Shown: positions 43,111 to 57,886, counted from the first letter of the stretch. The stretch: DNA of 64,000 nt from Lapidilactobacillus achengensis (GCF_003946655.1 NZ_RHOV01000006.1:62001-126000); one strand, 5' to 3'. Made by a program: numbers and translations. The notes: generated by a model from the letters alone, not told the origin.

Positions 43111-43957
43111 GGCCCTTAGTTGGGCTTTTTTGCTGTTGCAGGAAAAAGGACTAGATGATTATGGCGCGGAATATGTTCTGCTAGAACGCCAAAACTGGCG
43201 CAAGACCGATCTGTCCTTCCATGAACGGGAACCGATGCCGGCCCCAATTTGGCAACAGTTTCAACAAGATGTGCAAACACTTCTGACTGGTGAGCCGGCT
43301 CAATATTTACTGGGAGCGGCCTGGTTTTCGGGTTTGCAATTGAAGGTAACGCCGGCCACCTTGATCCCTCGTCAAGAAACAGAAGAATTGGTGGCCTGGG
43401 TCGAGCATTTCGCCCAACGTTTCGCGCGGCCACGGATCCTGGATCTGGGCACTGGGAGTGGCGCGATCGCGCTGGCTTTACAGCAGCAATTGCCGCAAGC
43501 GGAGGTCTGGGGCAGCGATCTGAGCGCCGCGGCGTTGGCGGTGGCTGAAACAAACGGGCAACGCTTGCAGTTACCGGTAAAGTTTGTGCAAGGGGACCTC
43601 TTCGCGGCAGTAGCGGCGCAACCGCCCTTCGATGTGATCGTTAGTAATCCGCCGTATATCAGTCACCGCGAAGAGCCGGTGATGGATTATTCGGTCAAAC
43701 ACTTTGAACCGCAGCTGGCCCTATATGCGGACAATGATGGCCTAGCCATTTATCAGCGCATCGCCAGTACCTTTGCCACGCATTTGACGCTGCCTGGGGC
43801 CTTATTCTTGGAGTTTGGCTACCAGCAAGCGCCGGCGATCAAACACCTTTTCGGTGGGGACCAAGCGCACTGGCCGCTTGTGATCCGCCCAGATTTGGCT
43901 GGATGGCCGCGAATGGCGCAGATCGGGCCAGCCGCGACGCAAGCGACACGCAGCTGA
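43088..43957 (+). CDS. prmC: Release factor glutamine methyltransferase
   Basis: This 289-aa enzyme methylates the Gln of the GGQ motif in release factors. It has the SAM site [15 protein letters not shown], the catalytic NPPY ([10 protein letters not shown]) and the substrate-contact region [14 protein letters not shown] 43088 lies inside prfA with a 23-bp overlap, so the two are co-translated. Length is normal. The last 20 residues are poorly conserved. Confidence 0.96.
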   Translation: MTTPTYSKALSWAFLLLQEKGLDDYGAEYVLLERQNWRKTDLSFHEREPMPAPIWQQFQQDVQTLLTGEPAQYLLGAAWFSGLQLKVTPATLIPRQETEELVAWVEHFAQRFARPRILDLGTGSGAIALALQQQLPQAEVWGSDLSAAALAVAETNGQRLQLPVKFVQGDLFAAVAAQPPFDVIVSNPPYISHREEPVMDYSVKHFEPQLALYADNDGLAIYQRIASTFATHLTLPGALFLEFGYQQAPAIKHLFGGDQAHWPLVIRPDLAGWPRMAQIGPAATQATRS

Positions 43958-44031
43958 CCGTGGCAGTTCTAACCGGCAGATTAGGAAAATGTTTATTTGA
44001 TTAGAATTTGATGAAATGAGACGACTATATA

Positions 44032-45075
44032 ATGCAAACAAAAATTTTCGACACCAGTGAAATTCCGGCGGCAGCGGCGTTGTTACGGCAAGGACAGCTG
44101 GTCGCTTTTCCCACAGAAACTGTTTATGGTTTAGGCGCGGTGATCAACAACGAGACCGCCGTCAAAAATGTCTATCAAGCCAAGGGACGGCCCAGTGATA
44201 ATCCCCTGATCGTTCATGTGGCCACGCCGGAGATGGTTTGGCAATATGCGCAACCTAACAAACTGGCGCAACAGTTGATGACCCGTTTCTGGCCGGGACC
44301 GTTGACGATTATTCTGCCGTTGAAGCCGCAAAGTCTCTTGGCGGTGGTGACGGGCGGACTGACGACGGCGGCTTTCCGAATGCCGGATAATTCGGCCACC
44401 TTGACGTTGATCAAGGAAACCGGGATCCCCATTGTTGGCCCCTCAGCTAATACCTCAGGGAAACCCAGTCCGACCACGGCGCAGCATGTCTATCATGATT
44501 TAGCCGGGAAAATAGCGGGAATTTTAGACGATGGTCCGACCAAGGTTGGCCTGGAGTCGACGGTGATCGATCTGAGTGTGCAACCGGCGGCGATTTTACG
44601 ACCGGGCTATCTTACTGCTTCGGCGCTGACGCCAATACTGGGTGAAGTGGAGACAGAGCAGCATCATGTGGCCGCAAACGTTGTCCCGAAAGCCCCCGGC
44701 ATGAAATATAAGCATTATGCGCCCAATGCTCAAGTGGTGATCGTCGCGCCAGCGGTTGACTTTACGGCGGCGGTCCAGGCCACCCGGCGGCAAGTGAGCG
44801 GACCATTAGGCGTCTTGGCCTTTGATGATCAATTGCGCCAAATCGCGGCCGCCGGCAATCACGCGCCGGCTGTGGTAACCTTCGCGTTAGGGGATGATCT
44901 GGAGCAGGCGGCGCAGGAACTTTTCGCCGGGTTGCGCGCGTTCGATGATCAACCCGCGATCAAAACGATTTTGGCCGCCGGCGTTCCGGAAACAGGTCTA
45001 GGCATTGCCTACATGAATCGATTGAAGAAGGCGGCTGGCGGCCAGTTCTTTAGCTTTGACAGCGGCGAAAAGTAG
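44032..45075 (+). CDS. tsaC: Threonylcarbamoyl-AMP synthase (Sua5 type)
   Basis: This 347-aa enzyme makes threonylcarbamoyl-AMP for the t6A37 modification of ANN-reading tRNAs. The YrdC domain (about residues 5-200) has AFPTETVYGLGA, KGRPSDNPLIVHV, WPGPLTIIL, GPSANTSGKPSP and LESTVIDL. PGMKYKHYAP starts the extra Sua5 domain (about 235-340), so it is the long Sua5/YwlC form. The ATG at 44032 has no clear ribosome site. It follows prmC by 74 nt; glyA lies downstream, as in many Firmicutes. Confidence 0.94.
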   Translation: MQTKIFDTSEIPAAAALLRQGQLVAFPTETVYGLGAVINNETAVKNVYQAKGRPSDNPLIVHVATPEMVWQYAQPNKLAQQLMTRFWPGPLTIILPLKPQSLLAVVTGGLTTAAFRMPDNSATLTLIKETGIPIVGPSANTSGKPSPTTAQHVYHDLAGKIAGILDDGPTKVGLESTVIDLSVQPAAILRPGYLTASALTPILGEVETEQHHVAANVVPKAPGMKYKHYAPNAQVVIVAPAVDFTAAVQATRRQVSGPLGVLAFDDQLRQIAAAGNHAPAVVTFALGDDLEQAAQELFAGLRAFDDQPAIKTILAAGVPETGLGIAYMNRLKKAAGGQFFSFDSGEK

Positions 45076-45086
45076 GCCAGCTCAAT

Positions 45087-45263
45087 TCAGGCTAGGCTTA
45101 GCAGCTTCGGCAACTTGTCGTTGAGGTCGGCGCTGATGGTGGGCGATTGTTCACAGTCCACGAGGGCCGCGTGCTCCATCAGGATCGACGCGGGATGATC
45201 GGATAGAATTGCTAACAGTTGATCAGCTTCAAATGGCCAAGTTGGCCATGAGTGGACCGGGAA
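45087..45263 (-). pseudogene. Possible gene remnant between tsaC and glyA
   Basis: A minus-strand frame is open for 59 codons, with protein-like content (ADQLLAILSDHPASILMEHA, ending NDKLPKLLSLA), then a stop at 45087. There is no start with a ribosome site, and a TGA closes it upstream. It could be the 3' end of a decayed gene or chance. Confidence 0.25.
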
Positions 45264-45317
45264 TCAGCGCGAGTTTGTTCGCTGGTTCCTTTTCTTTCGC
45301 TTATTTGCGGAAATCGG

Positions 45318-45323
45318 TATAAT
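45318..45323 (+). promoter_or_regulatory. -10 element of glyA
   Basis: A perfect TATAAT 24 nt before the TTG start; the -35 region (TTTCGC) is weak. Confidence 0.5.
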
Positions 45324-45347
45324 ATGAGTGACAAGGAGGGGTTGCGT

Positions 45348-46586
45348 TTGGATTATATTGAAAAAGATCAAGAAGTTTGGGCGGCGATTCATCGCGAAGA
45401 GCAACGCCAGCGACGAAATATTGAATTGATCGCTTCAGAAAATGTGGTTTCCGAAGCGGTGCGCCGAGCCCAAGGCAGTGTTTTGACCAATAAGTACGCG
45501 GAGGGTTATCCTGGCCACCGTTTTTATGGTGGGTGTGAGTACATCGATCAGGTTGAAGACATCGCCATTGCCCGCGCCAAGAAATTGTTTGGCGCGGAAT
45601 ATGCCAATGTTCAGCCACATTCTGGCTCGCAGGCAAACGAGGCGACTTATCGCGCCTTGTTAAAGCCAGGTGATCGGGTTTTGGGGATGGATTTGACTGC
45701 AGGCGGTCATTTGACCCATGGTTCACCGGTGAACTTCAGCGGTCAGACCTACGAATTTCACAGCTATGGGGTCGATTCCGAAACGGAGCAGCTGGATTAT
45801 GCGGCGATTTTGGCTCAGGCCAAGGCGGTACAGCCGAAATTGATCGTAGCTGGGGCTTCGGCTTACAGCCGGACAATTGATTTCGCGGAATTTCGGCGGA
45901 TTGCTGATGAGGTCGGAGCGCTTTTGATGGTGGACATGGCCCATATTGCTGGGTTGGTGGCTGCTGGGCTCCATCCAAATCCTGTTCCGTATTGCGATGT
46001 GGTCACGTCCACAACCCATAAAACGCTGCGTGGCCCCCGTGGCGGGCTGATCTTGGCCAAGGCGAAGTACGCCAAGCAGTTGAATGCGGCAGTCTTCCCT
46101 GGGACGCAGGGGGGACCGTTGGAGCACGTGATCGCCGCCAAAGCAATCGCCTTTGGTGAAGATCTGCAACCGGAATTCAAGGATTACGCGGCGCAGATCA
46201 TCAAGAACGCGCAGGCAATGGCTGCGGTTTTCAACGATGACCCAACGTTGCGCTTGATCTCCGGCGGCACGGATAATCATTTGTTGCTCCTTGACGTGAC
46301 AGGAACCGGGTTGTTTGGCCGGGATATTCAAGAGCTGATGGATTCGGTCCAGATCACCTTGAATAAGAACACCATTCCCTTTGAGCAGAATGGTCCCTTC
46401 AAGACATCGGGGATCCGCATTGGCACGCCAGCAATCACCACGCGTGGGATGAAGGAAGCTGACGCCCGTCAAGTGGCGCAATTTATCCTAGCTGTTTTGC
46501 AGAAACGTGATGAGCCTCAAGCAATCAATCGGTTACATCAGGAAATCAATGCTTTTGCTGAAAGTTTTCCGATAAATTGGGGCTAA
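45348..46586 (+). CDS. glyA: Serine hydroxymethyltransferase
   Basis: This 412-aa PLP enzyme converts serine and tetrahydrofolate to glycine and methylene-tetrahydrofolate. The Schiff-base lysine is in [16 protein letters not shown], and [26 protein letters not shown] and [13 protein letters not shown] are diagnostic. TTG 45348 gives the normal length and has AAGGAGG 8 nt upstream; ATG 45324 and the start at 45252 would put the -10 or the ribosome site inside the gene. upp follows. Confidence 0.97.
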   Translation: MDYIEKDQEVWAAIHREEQRQRRNIELIASENVVSEAVRRAQGSVLTNKYAEGYPGHRFYGGCEYIDQVEDIAIARAKKLFGAEYANVQPHSGSQANEATYRALLKPGDRVLGMDLTAGGHLTHGSPVNFSGQTYEFHSYGVDSETEQLDYAAILAQAKAVQPKLIVAGASAYSRTIDFAEFRRIADEVGALLMVDMAHIAGLVAAGLHPNPVPYCDVVTSTTHKTLRGPRGGLILAKAKYAKQLNAAVFPGTQGGPLEHVIAAKAIAFGEDLQPEFKDYAAQIIKNAQAMAAVFNDDPTLRLISGGTDNHLLLLDVTGTGLFGRDIQELMDSVQITLNKNTIPFEQNGPFKTSGIRIGTPAITTRGMKEADARQVAQFILAVLQKRDEPQAINRLHQEINAFAESFPINWG

Positions 46587-46655
46587 TCAGGTAGCTATTT
46601 AGGCTTAACTAGCTTATCATTGATATGATTTTTAAAATTGAAAGGTGGCAAAAGT

Positions 46656-47285
46656 ATGGGAAAGTTTACGGTTTTGAATCATCCGTTGATCCAACACAAG
46701 TTAACGATCATTCGTGACAAGTCAACGGGTACAAAGGTTTTTCGTGAGGTGGCCAACGAGATAGCGGAATTGATGGTTTATGAGATCACCCGCGATCTGC
46801 CCTTGACTGACGTCGAGATCGAAACACCAATGGGAAAAACCGTTCAAAAACAATTGGCTGGTAAGAAACTGGCTGTCGTTCCAATTCTACGGGCCGGCTT
46901 AGGCATGGTCGATGGCGTATTGGAATTGATCCCAGCGGCAAAAGTCGGTCATATCGGGATGTATCGTGACGAGAAGACCTTAGAACCACACGAGTACTTC
47001 GTTAAAATGCCGCCAGATATCGATCAGCGGATCCTGTTTATCGTTGATCCAATGCTGGCGACTGGTGGTTCGGCCAACATGGCGATCGAGGCCTTGAAGG
47101 CTCGGGGCGCGAAAAGTATGCGTTTAGTTGTTTTAGTGGCGGCGCCTGAGGGAGTTAAAGCCGTTCAGGATGCCCATCCAGATGTGGATATCTATGCCGC
47201 GGCTTTGGATGAAAAATTAACTGAAACTGGATATATTACGCCAGGTTTAGGCGATGCCGGTGATCGCCTATTCGGCACCAAATAA
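46656..47285 (+). CDS. upp: Uracil phosphoribosyltransferase
   Basis: This 209-aa salvage enzyme makes UMP from uracil and PRPP. It has the PRPP loop [18 protein letters not shown], the early [13 protein letters not shown] and the uracil-binding end [25 protein letters not shown] lies 7 nt before ATG 46656. A short GGCTTTAT/ATAAAGCC hairpin overlaps the end of the gene but has no T tract. It precedes the ATP synthase operon, as in other lactobacilli. Confidence 0.97.
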   Translation: MGKFTVLNHPLIQHKLTIIRDKSTGTKVFREVANEIAELMVYEITRDLPLTDVEIETPMGKTVQKQLAGKKLAVVPILRAGLGMVDGVLELIPAAKVGHIGMYRDEKTLEPHEYFVKMPPDIDQRILFIVDPMLATGGSANMAIEALKARGAKSMRLVVLVAAPEGVKAVQDAHPDVDIYAAALDEKLTETGYITPGLGDAGDRLFGTK

Positions 47286-47324
47286 GGCTTTATTCGATAA
47301 AGCCCTTACAAAGCCAACTTTTCT

Positions 47325-47353
47325 TTGAATTTTATTTTTGCTGGTGGTAGTAT
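47325..47353 (+). promoter_or_regulatory. Candidate promoter of the ATP synthase operon
   Basis: TTGAAT (47325-47330) and TAGTAT (47348-47353) with a 17-nt spacer, about 100 nt before atpB. The leader between them is unusually long for the operon. Confidence 0.5.
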
Positions 47354-47452
47354 GAAGGTTGTGTTTTCTGAACATGGTTTAGAGGCTGAACACAGTATTG
47401 CCGTCAAGCTTGACTTGCCGGGATTCATAGAATATTGGGAAGGAGGCGCGCT

Positions 47453-48172
47453 TTGGAGAATAAATATCAATACCTAACTTTTTTAGGACTTACATTTAAT
47501 GTGGCCAACTGCCTTTCAATTATTTTGACAGCACTGGTAGTCTTCTTCCTTGTTTTCTTCCTCTCACGGAAGATCACGATGAGGCCGGGTAAACGCCAAA
47601 ATGTGTTAGAGTATTTGATTGATTTTAGTAATGGTATCGTGAAGTCGATCATGCCAGGTGATGAGGGCAAACCGTTTTACTTCTATATTTTCGTCTTATT
47701 CCTTTTCTTGCTCGTTTCGAACATCTTAGGGCTGTTTCTCGAAATTAAAGTCAATGGCTTTACTTATACGAAATCACCAACGGCTGATCCGATGGTCACA
47801 ATGCCACTGGCTTTGATGTCCTTAGTTCTATCGCACTATTATGGTGCTGAAAAGTATGGGTTCAAAGGATATTTGAGTAATTTCGCTCGCCCAGTCGGTT
47901 TCATGTTGCCCATGAACCTGATTGAAGAGTTTACCAATTTCCTGACTTTATCGTTACGTCTTTATGGGAATATCTTTGCTGGCGAAGTTTTGATCGGATT
48001 GTTAGTGATGATGACTCAAGGTGCTGGTTTGTCTGGCGTCTTCGGGAGTATCGCCGCGATTCCATTGATGATGGTTTGGCAAGGGTTCTCTGTCTTTATC
48101 GGTGCGGTGCAGGCTTATATCTTTGCCACATTGACTTGTGTTTACTTCTCGCGGAAAATCACCCGAGAATAA
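47453..48172 (+). CDS. atpB: ATP synthase F0 subunit a
   Basis: This 239-aa membrane protein forms the proton path next to the c ring. It has five to six helices and the key Arg in LSLRLYGNIFAGEVL. In lactobacilli the complex usually runs as an ATPase that pumps protons out. TTG 47453 has GGAAGGAGG 7-8 nt upstream; the longer frame from 47435 would include that site. It is the first gene of the operon B-E-F-H-A-G-D-C; no atpI precedes it. Confidence 0.95.
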   Translation: MENKYQYLTFLGLTFNVANCLSIILTALVVFFLVFFLSRKITMRPGKRQNVLEYLIDFSNGIVKSIMPGDEGKPFYFYIFVLFLFLLVSNILGLFLEIKVNGFTYTKSPTADPMVTMPLALMSLVLSHYYGAEKYGFKGYLSNFARPVGFMLPMNLIEEFTNFLTLSLRLYGNIFAGEVLIGLLVMMTQGAGLSGVFGSIAAIPLMMVWQGFSVFIGAVQAYIFATLTCVYFSRKITRE

Positions 48173-48202
48173 AGTTTTAAAAAACTAGGAGGAATTTACA
48201 AA

Positions 48203-48418
48203 ATGACTAAATATGTCGCTGCTGCTATTGCCGCAGGTATTGCTGCCTTAGCTACTGCCTATGGTAACTCAAAGGTTATTTCTAAAGCTATTGAAAGTAT
48301 GGCGCGCCAACCAGAAATCGCTGGCGAGATCCGGAGCACAATGATCATTGGTGTTGCCTTGATTGAAGCGGTTCCTATCTTAGCAGTCGTTGTTGCCTTC
48401 ATCATCCTTTTTGTCTAA
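48203..48418 (+). CDS. atpE: ATP synthase F0 subunit c
   Basis: This 71-aa hairpin of two helices forms the rotor ring. The polar loop RQPEI and the proton-carrying Glu54 ([10 protein letters not shown]) are present. A strong AGGAGG precedes ATG 48203, suiting the high copy number of c subunits. Confidence 0.96.
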   Translation: MTKYVAAAIAAGIAALATAYGNSKVISKAIESMARQPEIAGEIRSTMIIGVALIEAVPILAVVVAFIILFV

Positions 48419-48466
48419 TAATCATCGTGACACCTATTTTTATTAGATTAGAAGGGAGCGTTGTTC

Positions 48467-48980
48467 ATGGCAAATGGATTAGTTATTGCTGCCAAGGCTA
48501 CCATAGTTAACGGTAGTACCGGCGACTCGCTTATTCTGATCATAGCTTTCATTCTGTTATTGATTCTGTTGAAACATTTCGCTTGGAAACCGGTCGTTAA
48601 AATGATGGACGATCGCCAAAAAAAAATCTCAGATGACCTTGATGGCGCTGCGGATTCTCGGGCTAAAGCTGAAGCGATGGCCGCCAAACGTCAAGCAGAA
48701 TTGAAGAATTCTAAAGCTGAAGCAATCCAAATTGTAAATACCGCCAAAACAAATGGTGAAAAACGCCGTGATCAAATCGTCTCCGACGCCCAGACCGAGG
48801 CTTCGCAAGTCAAGGATAAGGCGCACGCGGACGCGGATCAGGTTCGGACCGAGGCTTTAAATAGCGCTCGTGCCGAGGTTGGTCAGATCGCGATCGATAT
48901 CGCTGAATCACTGATCAAGAAGGACTTGGATACCCAAGATCAACAGAACTTGATCGACGCGTATATTAAGGGGTTGACGA

Positions 48981-49000
<20 letters not shown>
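48467..49000 (+). CDS. atpF: ATP synthase F0 subunit b
   Basis: This 177-aa peripheral stalk subunit has one N-terminal helix (about 20-40) and a long charged, alanine-rich coiled coil (about 45-160). ATG 48467 has AAGGGAG 8 nt upstream; TTG 48461 is too close. It overlaps atpH by 20 bp. Confidence 0.95.
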
Positions 49001-51079
<2,079 letters not shown>

Positions 51080-51132
51080 TGTTGATCAGTTGCGTGTTTT
51101 TCGATTTAGTGAGCAAAGGAGTGGTGAAGTAA

Positions 51133-53509
<2,377 letters not shown>

Positions 53510-53522
53510 GGGGGCGTGAGCA

Positions 53523-53960
53523 ATGGCAACTTCACAGAAAGTGTTGACAGTTAATATTGTGACGCCTGATGGCTTGGTCTACGATCACCATGCAACTATG
53601 TTAGTGGCTTGCGCCGTTGACGGTGATTTAGGGATCATGGCCAACCACGAACCGATCATCGCGCCTTTAAAAATTGGGGAAGTCCGGGTCAAACGCACGG
53701 ACAATCCTGATCACGAAGATGCGGTGGCGGTCAATGGTGGTTTTCTTGAGGTCAATGATAATGTGGCATCAATCGTCGCTGATAGTGCGGAACGTGCGCG
53801 AGATATTGATTTGAAGCGGGCGGAAACAGCCCGCGAACGGGCCGAAAAGAAGATCAAGGTTGCCGAAGCGCAGCATGATATTGATGAGGTTCAACGGGCG
53901 CAAGTCGCGCTGAACCGGGCGATCAACCGGATCAATGTTTCCAAACACCGTCGGTTCTAG
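53523..53960 (+). CDS. atpC: ATP synthase F1 subunit epsilon
   Basis: This 145-aa inhibitory subunit has a beta-sandwich N-terminal part (VNIVTPDGLVYDHHATMLV...GDLGIMANHEPIIAPLKIGEV) and two C-terminal helices rich in Arg, Glu and Ala. GGGGGCGTGAG precedes ATG 53523. It ends the ATP synthase operon. Confidence 0.95.
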   Translation: MATSQKVLTVNIVTPDGLVYDHHATMLVACAVDGDLGIMANHEPIIAPLKIGEVRVKRTDNPDHEDAVAVNGGFLEVNDNVASIVADSAERARDIDLKRAETARERAEKKIKVAEAQHDIDEVQRAQVALNRAINRINVSKHRRF

Positions 53961-53985
53961 TGGCGTGTCAATTAAATGATTTTTC

Positions 53986-54012
53986 AAGGTCGAGCTTGCT
54001 CGACCTTTTTTT
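53986..54012 (+). terminator. Terminator of the ATP synthase operon
   Basis: AAGGTCGAG and CTCGACCTT form a perfect 9-bp stem with a CTTG loop and a T run. Confidence 0.95.
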
Positions 54013-54100
54013 ATTGGCGTAAATGGGTTAAACTGAACATATTCGCTTGGTGACGCTTAGATCTAGATCAACCTGCGAGAATGAGAAAAGGATCGGGTAG

Positions 54101-54760
54101 TTGAACGTGCACTCACAACAAGATTTTCCGCGACGCCTGGGCTATTTGGTGTTTGCAATCGTGCTAGACGCCGCCAACGCGTTAATGATCAATAGCAATT
54201 TAGGCAGCGCCGTTTGGACGGCTTCTGGGGTCAACCTGGCCCAAGCGTTACAGGTTTCTTATGGGACAACTTTGTTTGGCTACGCTTTAGTGGTCACGGT
54301 GGCCAATCAATTTCTTTTGCGGCGCTTTGATGGTCGCATGTTGATTTCAAATTTGATTTTCTCGTTACCCTTTAGTTATTTGGTCAATTTCTTTGTCTGG
54401 CTTTATCAGCCCCTTGCCTTAGGTCAGTTGCCCTTATTCTGGCGGCTATTAGTCAATTTACTGGGGCTATTCGGAGTGGCCGCGGGGGTTTCGATTTACC
54501 AGCGCGCGAATGTGGTGCAGCATCCCAACGATGAACTGGCCTATTTGTTACGTTTCAAGTATCTGAAGGGGTCGGCGGTCTGGGGCCAATTGCTAAGTTA
54601 TACCCCGCCGATCCTGGTGATGTTGGTGTGCTGGCTAGTGACGGGACATTTGACCGCCATTGGGATCGGAACCTTATTGGCGCTGACTGTGCAAGGATTT
54701 GTGATTGGGTGGTCTGACCAGCATTTGATCCCATCGTTGAAACACCATTATTCCTTTTAA
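54101..54760 (+). CDS. YczE/YitT-like membrane protein
   Basis: This 219-aa protein has about five helices. Its opening (ALMINSNLGSAVWTASGVNLAQAL) resembles the YczE/YyaS/YitT family, whose members start with a short motif around a Gly-rich turn and whose function is mostly unknown. TTG 54101 has AAAGGA about 9-10 nt upstream; GTG 54107 is also possible. It stands between the ATP synthase terminator and the DUF1146 gene. Confidence 0.65.
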   Translation: MNVHSQQDFPRRLGYLVFAIVLDAANALMINSNLGSAVWTASGVNLAQALQVSYGTTLFGYALVVTVANQFLLRRFDGRMLISNLIFSLPFSYLVNFFVWLYQPLALGQLPLFWRLLVNLLGLFGVAAGVSIYQRANVVQHPNDELAYLLRFKYLKGSAVWGQLLSYTPPILVMLVCWLVTGHLTAIGIGTLLALTVQGFVIGWSDQHLIPSLKHHYSF

Positions 54761-54914
54761 ACGATCTTGTTCACCGGCGCGGCCAAGCTTGCGACGTTGC
54801 GCCGGGACTAGTGTTAGGTAGTGACGTCTGCGTTTTCCCAACAAAAAAGTAAAAAATACGCTGATCGATCATGAAATATGATAGACTGGGGTATAATCAA
54901 TTGGAGGGCACAAC

Positions 54915-55145
54915 ATGAGTTCGGTTACAGTTACAGCATTATTTACGATTTTGTGTCACTTGGCTTTTATTTATTTAGCGTATCAAGTGCTCGATGTGAT
55001 TCGTTTCGATGTTTTTTTGCATAGTCACCAAGAGGGCAAGGTCCGTTTATTGCGTGTGTTACTTGCGATTGCCCTGGGCTTTGCGGCCAGTTCGTTCTTA
55101 CTTTCAGTCATTAATAACTTGAGCACCGTTTTCTTTGGGCTCTGA
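54915..55145 (+). CDS. DUF1146 (YwzB-family) small membrane protein
   Basis: This 76-aa protein has two helices joined by a basic loop. The pattern LAYQVLDVIRFDVFLHSHQEGKVRLLRVLLAIALGF matches the DUF1146/YwzB family, which in Firmicutes lies between atpC and murA, as here. GGAGG lies 8 nt before ATG 54915, and -10-like TATAATC is at 54892. Function unknown; its constant position suggests a link with the envelope genes. Confidence 0.85.
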   Translation: MSSVTVTALFTILCHLAFIYLAYQVLDVIRFDVFLHSHQEGKVRLLRVLLAIALGFAASSFLLSVINNLSTVFFGL

Positions 55146-55163
55146 TCAACATAAGGAGTTTAT

Positions 55164-56465
55164 ATGGAAGAAATCATTATCAATGGCGGCCATCGGTTAC
55201 AAGGAACTGTTGAGATCGATGGGGCCAAGAACGCGATTTTACCGATCATGGCAGCCAGTCTGCTGGCGACAGAAGGTGTGACGGAGATTGACGATGTGCC
55301 GATTTTGGCCGATGTTTACACCATGTCCGCGGTGCTGGAATCCTTAGCAGCAGAGGTGGCGTTTGACAAAAATAGCCAAAAACTGCGCATCGACGCCAGC
55401 AAACCCCTAAATTATGAAGCCCCCTTTGAATTGGTTTCACAAATGCGGGCGTCTATTATTGTGCTGGGGGCGCTACTAGCGCGTCTGGGTGTTGCCAAAG
55501 TCGCCATGCCTGGAGGTTGCGCCATCGGATCACGCCCCATCGATCTGCATTTGAAGGGGTTACGTCAATTAGGCGCGCGCATCACCCAAAACGGTGGCTA
55601 CATTGAAGCGCGCGCGCAGAAATTGATCGGCGCCGATATTTATCTCGACTTTCCTAGCGTCGGGGCCACGGAGAACATTATGTTGGCGGCGACTCTAGCG
55701 GAAGGCACGACTTTTATCGAAAACGCGGCGCGAGAACCGGAGATCGTTGACTTGGCGATCATGCTAAGTGAGATGGGCGCCCATATTTCTGGCGCTGGGA
55801 CTGAAACGATCAAGATCGTTGGCGTCAAGAAATTGCATGGGATCAGTCATCAGGTCGTTCAGGATCGGATCGAAGCTGGGACGATGATGGTGGCCGCCGC
55901 GATCACCCAGGGGCATGTTTTGATCAAAAACGCCATTGGTTATCATAATCGTCCGTTGATTTCTAAATTGACCGAAATGGGCGTTAAAATTGACGAGCGC
56001 GATGATGGTATTCTGGTTGAAGGGCCAGAGAAGTTGCGGCCGGTCAACGTTAAGACGATGCCACATCCTGGTTTTCCGACGGATATGCAACCGCAAATGA
56101 CAGTCGCACAATTGTTGGCCGATGGGGTCAGTGTCATGAATGAAACGGTGTTCGAGAATCGATTCATGCACATGAATGAGTTGCGCCGGATGAACGCGGA
56201 TTTTGAGATCGAAGGGAACACACTGCTGCTCCATGGGCCTGCCGATTTGCGCGGCGCTCAAGTTGAGGCGACCGATTTACGGGCGGCGGCCGCGTTGGTT
56301 TTGGCTGGGTTAGTCGCGGATGGCGAAACTCGGGTCGGCCAGTTGCAATACTTGGATCGCGGTTATTATTTGTTGCATCAGAAGCTGAGTTTATTGGGCG
56401 CCGATATTCGCCGCGTTGATATTGATGCTAGTGGCGCAGAACATCCAGTTTTGTCAGCGATTTAA
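55164..56465 (+). CDS. murA: UDP-N-acetylglucosamine 1-carboxyvinyltransferase
   Basis: This 433-aa enzyme takes the first committed step of peptidoglycan synthesis, adding enolpyruvate to UDP-GlcNAc. The catalytic Cys, the fosfomycin target, is present ([16 protein letters not shown]), as are [16 protein letters not shown] and [18 protein letters not shown] lies 8 nt before ATG 55164. It follows the DUF1146 gene by 18 nt and ends at a terminator. Low-GC Gram-positives usually have two copies; this is the one linked to atp/mbl. Confidence 0.96.
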   Translation: MEEIIINGGHRLQGTVEIDGAKNAILPIMAASLLATEGVTEIDDVPILADVYTMSAVLESLAAEVAFDKNSQKLRIDASKPLNYEAPFELVSQMRASIIVLGALLARLGVAKVAMPGGCAIGSRPIDLHLKGLRQLGARITQNGGYIEARAQKLIGADIYLDFPSVGATENIMLAATLAEGTTFIENAAREPEIVDLAIMLSEMGAHISGAGTETIKIVGVKKLHGISHQVVQDRIEAGTMMVAAAITQGHVLIKNAIGYHNRPLISKLTEMGVKIDERDDGILVEGPEKLRPVNVKTMPHPGFPTDMQPQMTVAQLLADGVSVMNETVFENRFMHMNELRRMNADFEIEGNTLLLHGPADLRGAQVEATDLRAAAALVLAGLVADGETRVGQLQYLDRGYYLLHQKLSLLGADIRRVDIDASGAEHPVLSAI

Positions 56466-56495
56466 ATAAAATCAAATAGGTCAGCAACAAGTTTG

Positions 56496-56533
56496 ATCGG
56501 GCGTAAACGAGTTTAACTCTAACGCCCGATTTT
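56496..56533 (+). terminator. Terminator of murA
   Basis: ATCGGGCGT and ACGCCCGAT form a 9-bp perfect stem followed by TTTT. Confidence 0.9.
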
Positions 56534-56636
56534 AGCGGGCACCGCCAAATCCACCAATGAAGCTAATGAAGTTAGGGTAAGTCACGGAAAAAGTCTGAAT
56601 ATTCTTTAAACTTTCGCGAACCTATCCCTGAGCGTC

Positions 56637-56665
56637 TTGGTTGGACTTGGGAAATGTGATATAAT
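56637..56665 (+). promoter_or_regulatory. Promoter of the mbl operon
   Basis: TTGGTT (56637-56642) and TATAAT (56660-56665), 17 nt apart, with TGA just before it as an extended -10. Confidence 0.7.
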
Positions 56666-56696
56666 TTTTCAGTGAATAGCGAGAGGAGCAACAAAT

Positions 56697-57686
56697 ATGG
56701 CTAAAGATATCGGGGTCGATCTGGGGACGGCCAATGTACTGATCAATGTCCGCGGGAAGGGCATTGTCTTGAACGAACCATCTGTCGTCGCAATTGACAC
56801 AACGAATGGTAGTGTCGTTGCCGTGGGCGAAGATGCTTATAAAATGGTTGGTCGGACGCCAGGCAATATTCGCGCGATTCGCCCGTTAAAAGACGGGGTG
56901 ATCGCTGATTTCGATATTACCGAAGCGATGCTAACGTATTTCATCAATAAATTAAACGCGAAATCATTTATGTCGAAACTGAATATTTTGATTTGCTGTC
57001 CAACCAACATCACTTCTGTTGAGCAAAAGGCCATCGTTCAGGCCGCACAAGCAGCGGGCGGCAACAATGTTTATCTAGAGTTGGAACCGAAAGTCGCGGC
57101 GGTCGGCGCAGGGATGGATATTTTCAAACCTCAAGGCAACATGGTGATCGATATCGGTGGTGGGACCAGCGATATTGCGGTGCTTTCCATGGGCGAAGTG
57201 GTCACTAGCCGGTCATTGCGTCAAGCCGGGGATAAGATGGATGCGGCGATCGTCAACTATGTCAAACAGAAACATAATTTGCTGATCGGCGAACGGACAG
57301 CCGAAACCATCAAGAAAGAGATCGGCACCGCCTACGAGCCCGCAGAAGACGCGACATTAGAAGTTCGCGGCCGCGATTTGGTCGATGGGTTACCGAAAGA
57401 AATTACCATTGACGCGGTTGAAGTGGAAGAAGCGCTTCACGAAAGTCTGATGAATATCGTTGCGGCAGCCAAAGAAGTCCTGGAACAAACGCCACCAGAA
57501 TTATCCGCTGATATTATTGATCGTGGGATCATGTTGACCGGTGGCGGTGCCTTACTCAAGGGCGTCGATCGCCTCTTCTCAGATCAATTGAAGGTTCCGG
57601 TTGTCTTGGCGGAAAATCCACTGGATTCTGTTGCGTTGGGCACTGGCATGTTGCTCGACAATATCGCCCACCATCAACAGCATTAA
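56697..57686 (+). CDS. mbl: Rod-shape protein of the MreB/Mbl family
   Basis: This 329-aa bacterial actin directs sidewall synthesis under the membrane. It has the phosphate-1 motif IGVDLGTANVLI, phosphate-2 VIDIGGGTSDIAVLS, and the adenosine motif MLTGGGALLKGVD. Its place before epuA, yidD and rodA suits Mbl more than MreB, which usually sits with mreCD. GAGAGGAG lies 9 nt before ATG 56697. It is the first gene of a shape operon ending at rodA. Confidence 0.93.
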   Translation: MAKDIGVDLGTANVLINVRGKGIVLNEPSVVAIDTTNGSVVAVGEDAYKMVGRTPGNIRAIRPLKDGVIADFDITEAMLTYFINKLNAKSFMSKLNILICCPTNITSVEQKAIVQAAQAAGGNNVYLELEPKVAAVGAGMDIFKPQGNMVIDIGGGTSDIAVLSMGEVVTSRSLRQAGDKMDAAIVNYVKQKHNLLIGERTAETIKKEIGTAYEPAEDATLEVRGRDLVDGLPKEITIDAVEVEEALHESLMNIVAAAKEVLEQTPPELSADIIDRGIMLTGGGALLKGVDRLFSDQLKVPVVLAENPLDSVALGTGMLLDNIAHHQQH

Positions 57687-57700
57687 GCGGAGTGATTTGA

Positions 57701-57886
57701 TTGAAGTTAAAAGTAGATAAAGAACATGTGCTTGCAGTACTCCGATTTCTTGGTATTACTTTGTTAGCCATGGTCATCGCGTTGTTGGTGGGAAGCGTGA
57801 TCGGTTACGGGATTTCCGGCAAGGGCAATCCGTTTCAAGTTTTCTCACCAAAAACATGGCAGCATGTGCTTGATTTTTTGCGTTAG
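57701..57886 (+). CDS. EpuA-like small membrane protein
   Basis: This 61-aa protein has one helix (about 16-36) after a charged start and ends FSPKTWQHVLDFLR. It fits the EpuA family, which databases often label DNA-directed RNA polymerase subunit beta because it is fused or linked to rpoB in some species. TTG 57701 has GGAGTGA upstream. It lies between mbl and yidD, as in other lactobacilli. Function unknown. Confidence 0.75.
   Translation: MKLKVDKEHVLAVLRFLGITLLAMVIALLVGSVIGYGISGKGNPFQVFSPKTWQHVLDFLR

Noticed and set aside
45723-46481. Minus-strand frame of 252 codons
   Set aside because: Fully antisense to glyA, an unmistakable gene; the frame is open because of glyA codon bias.
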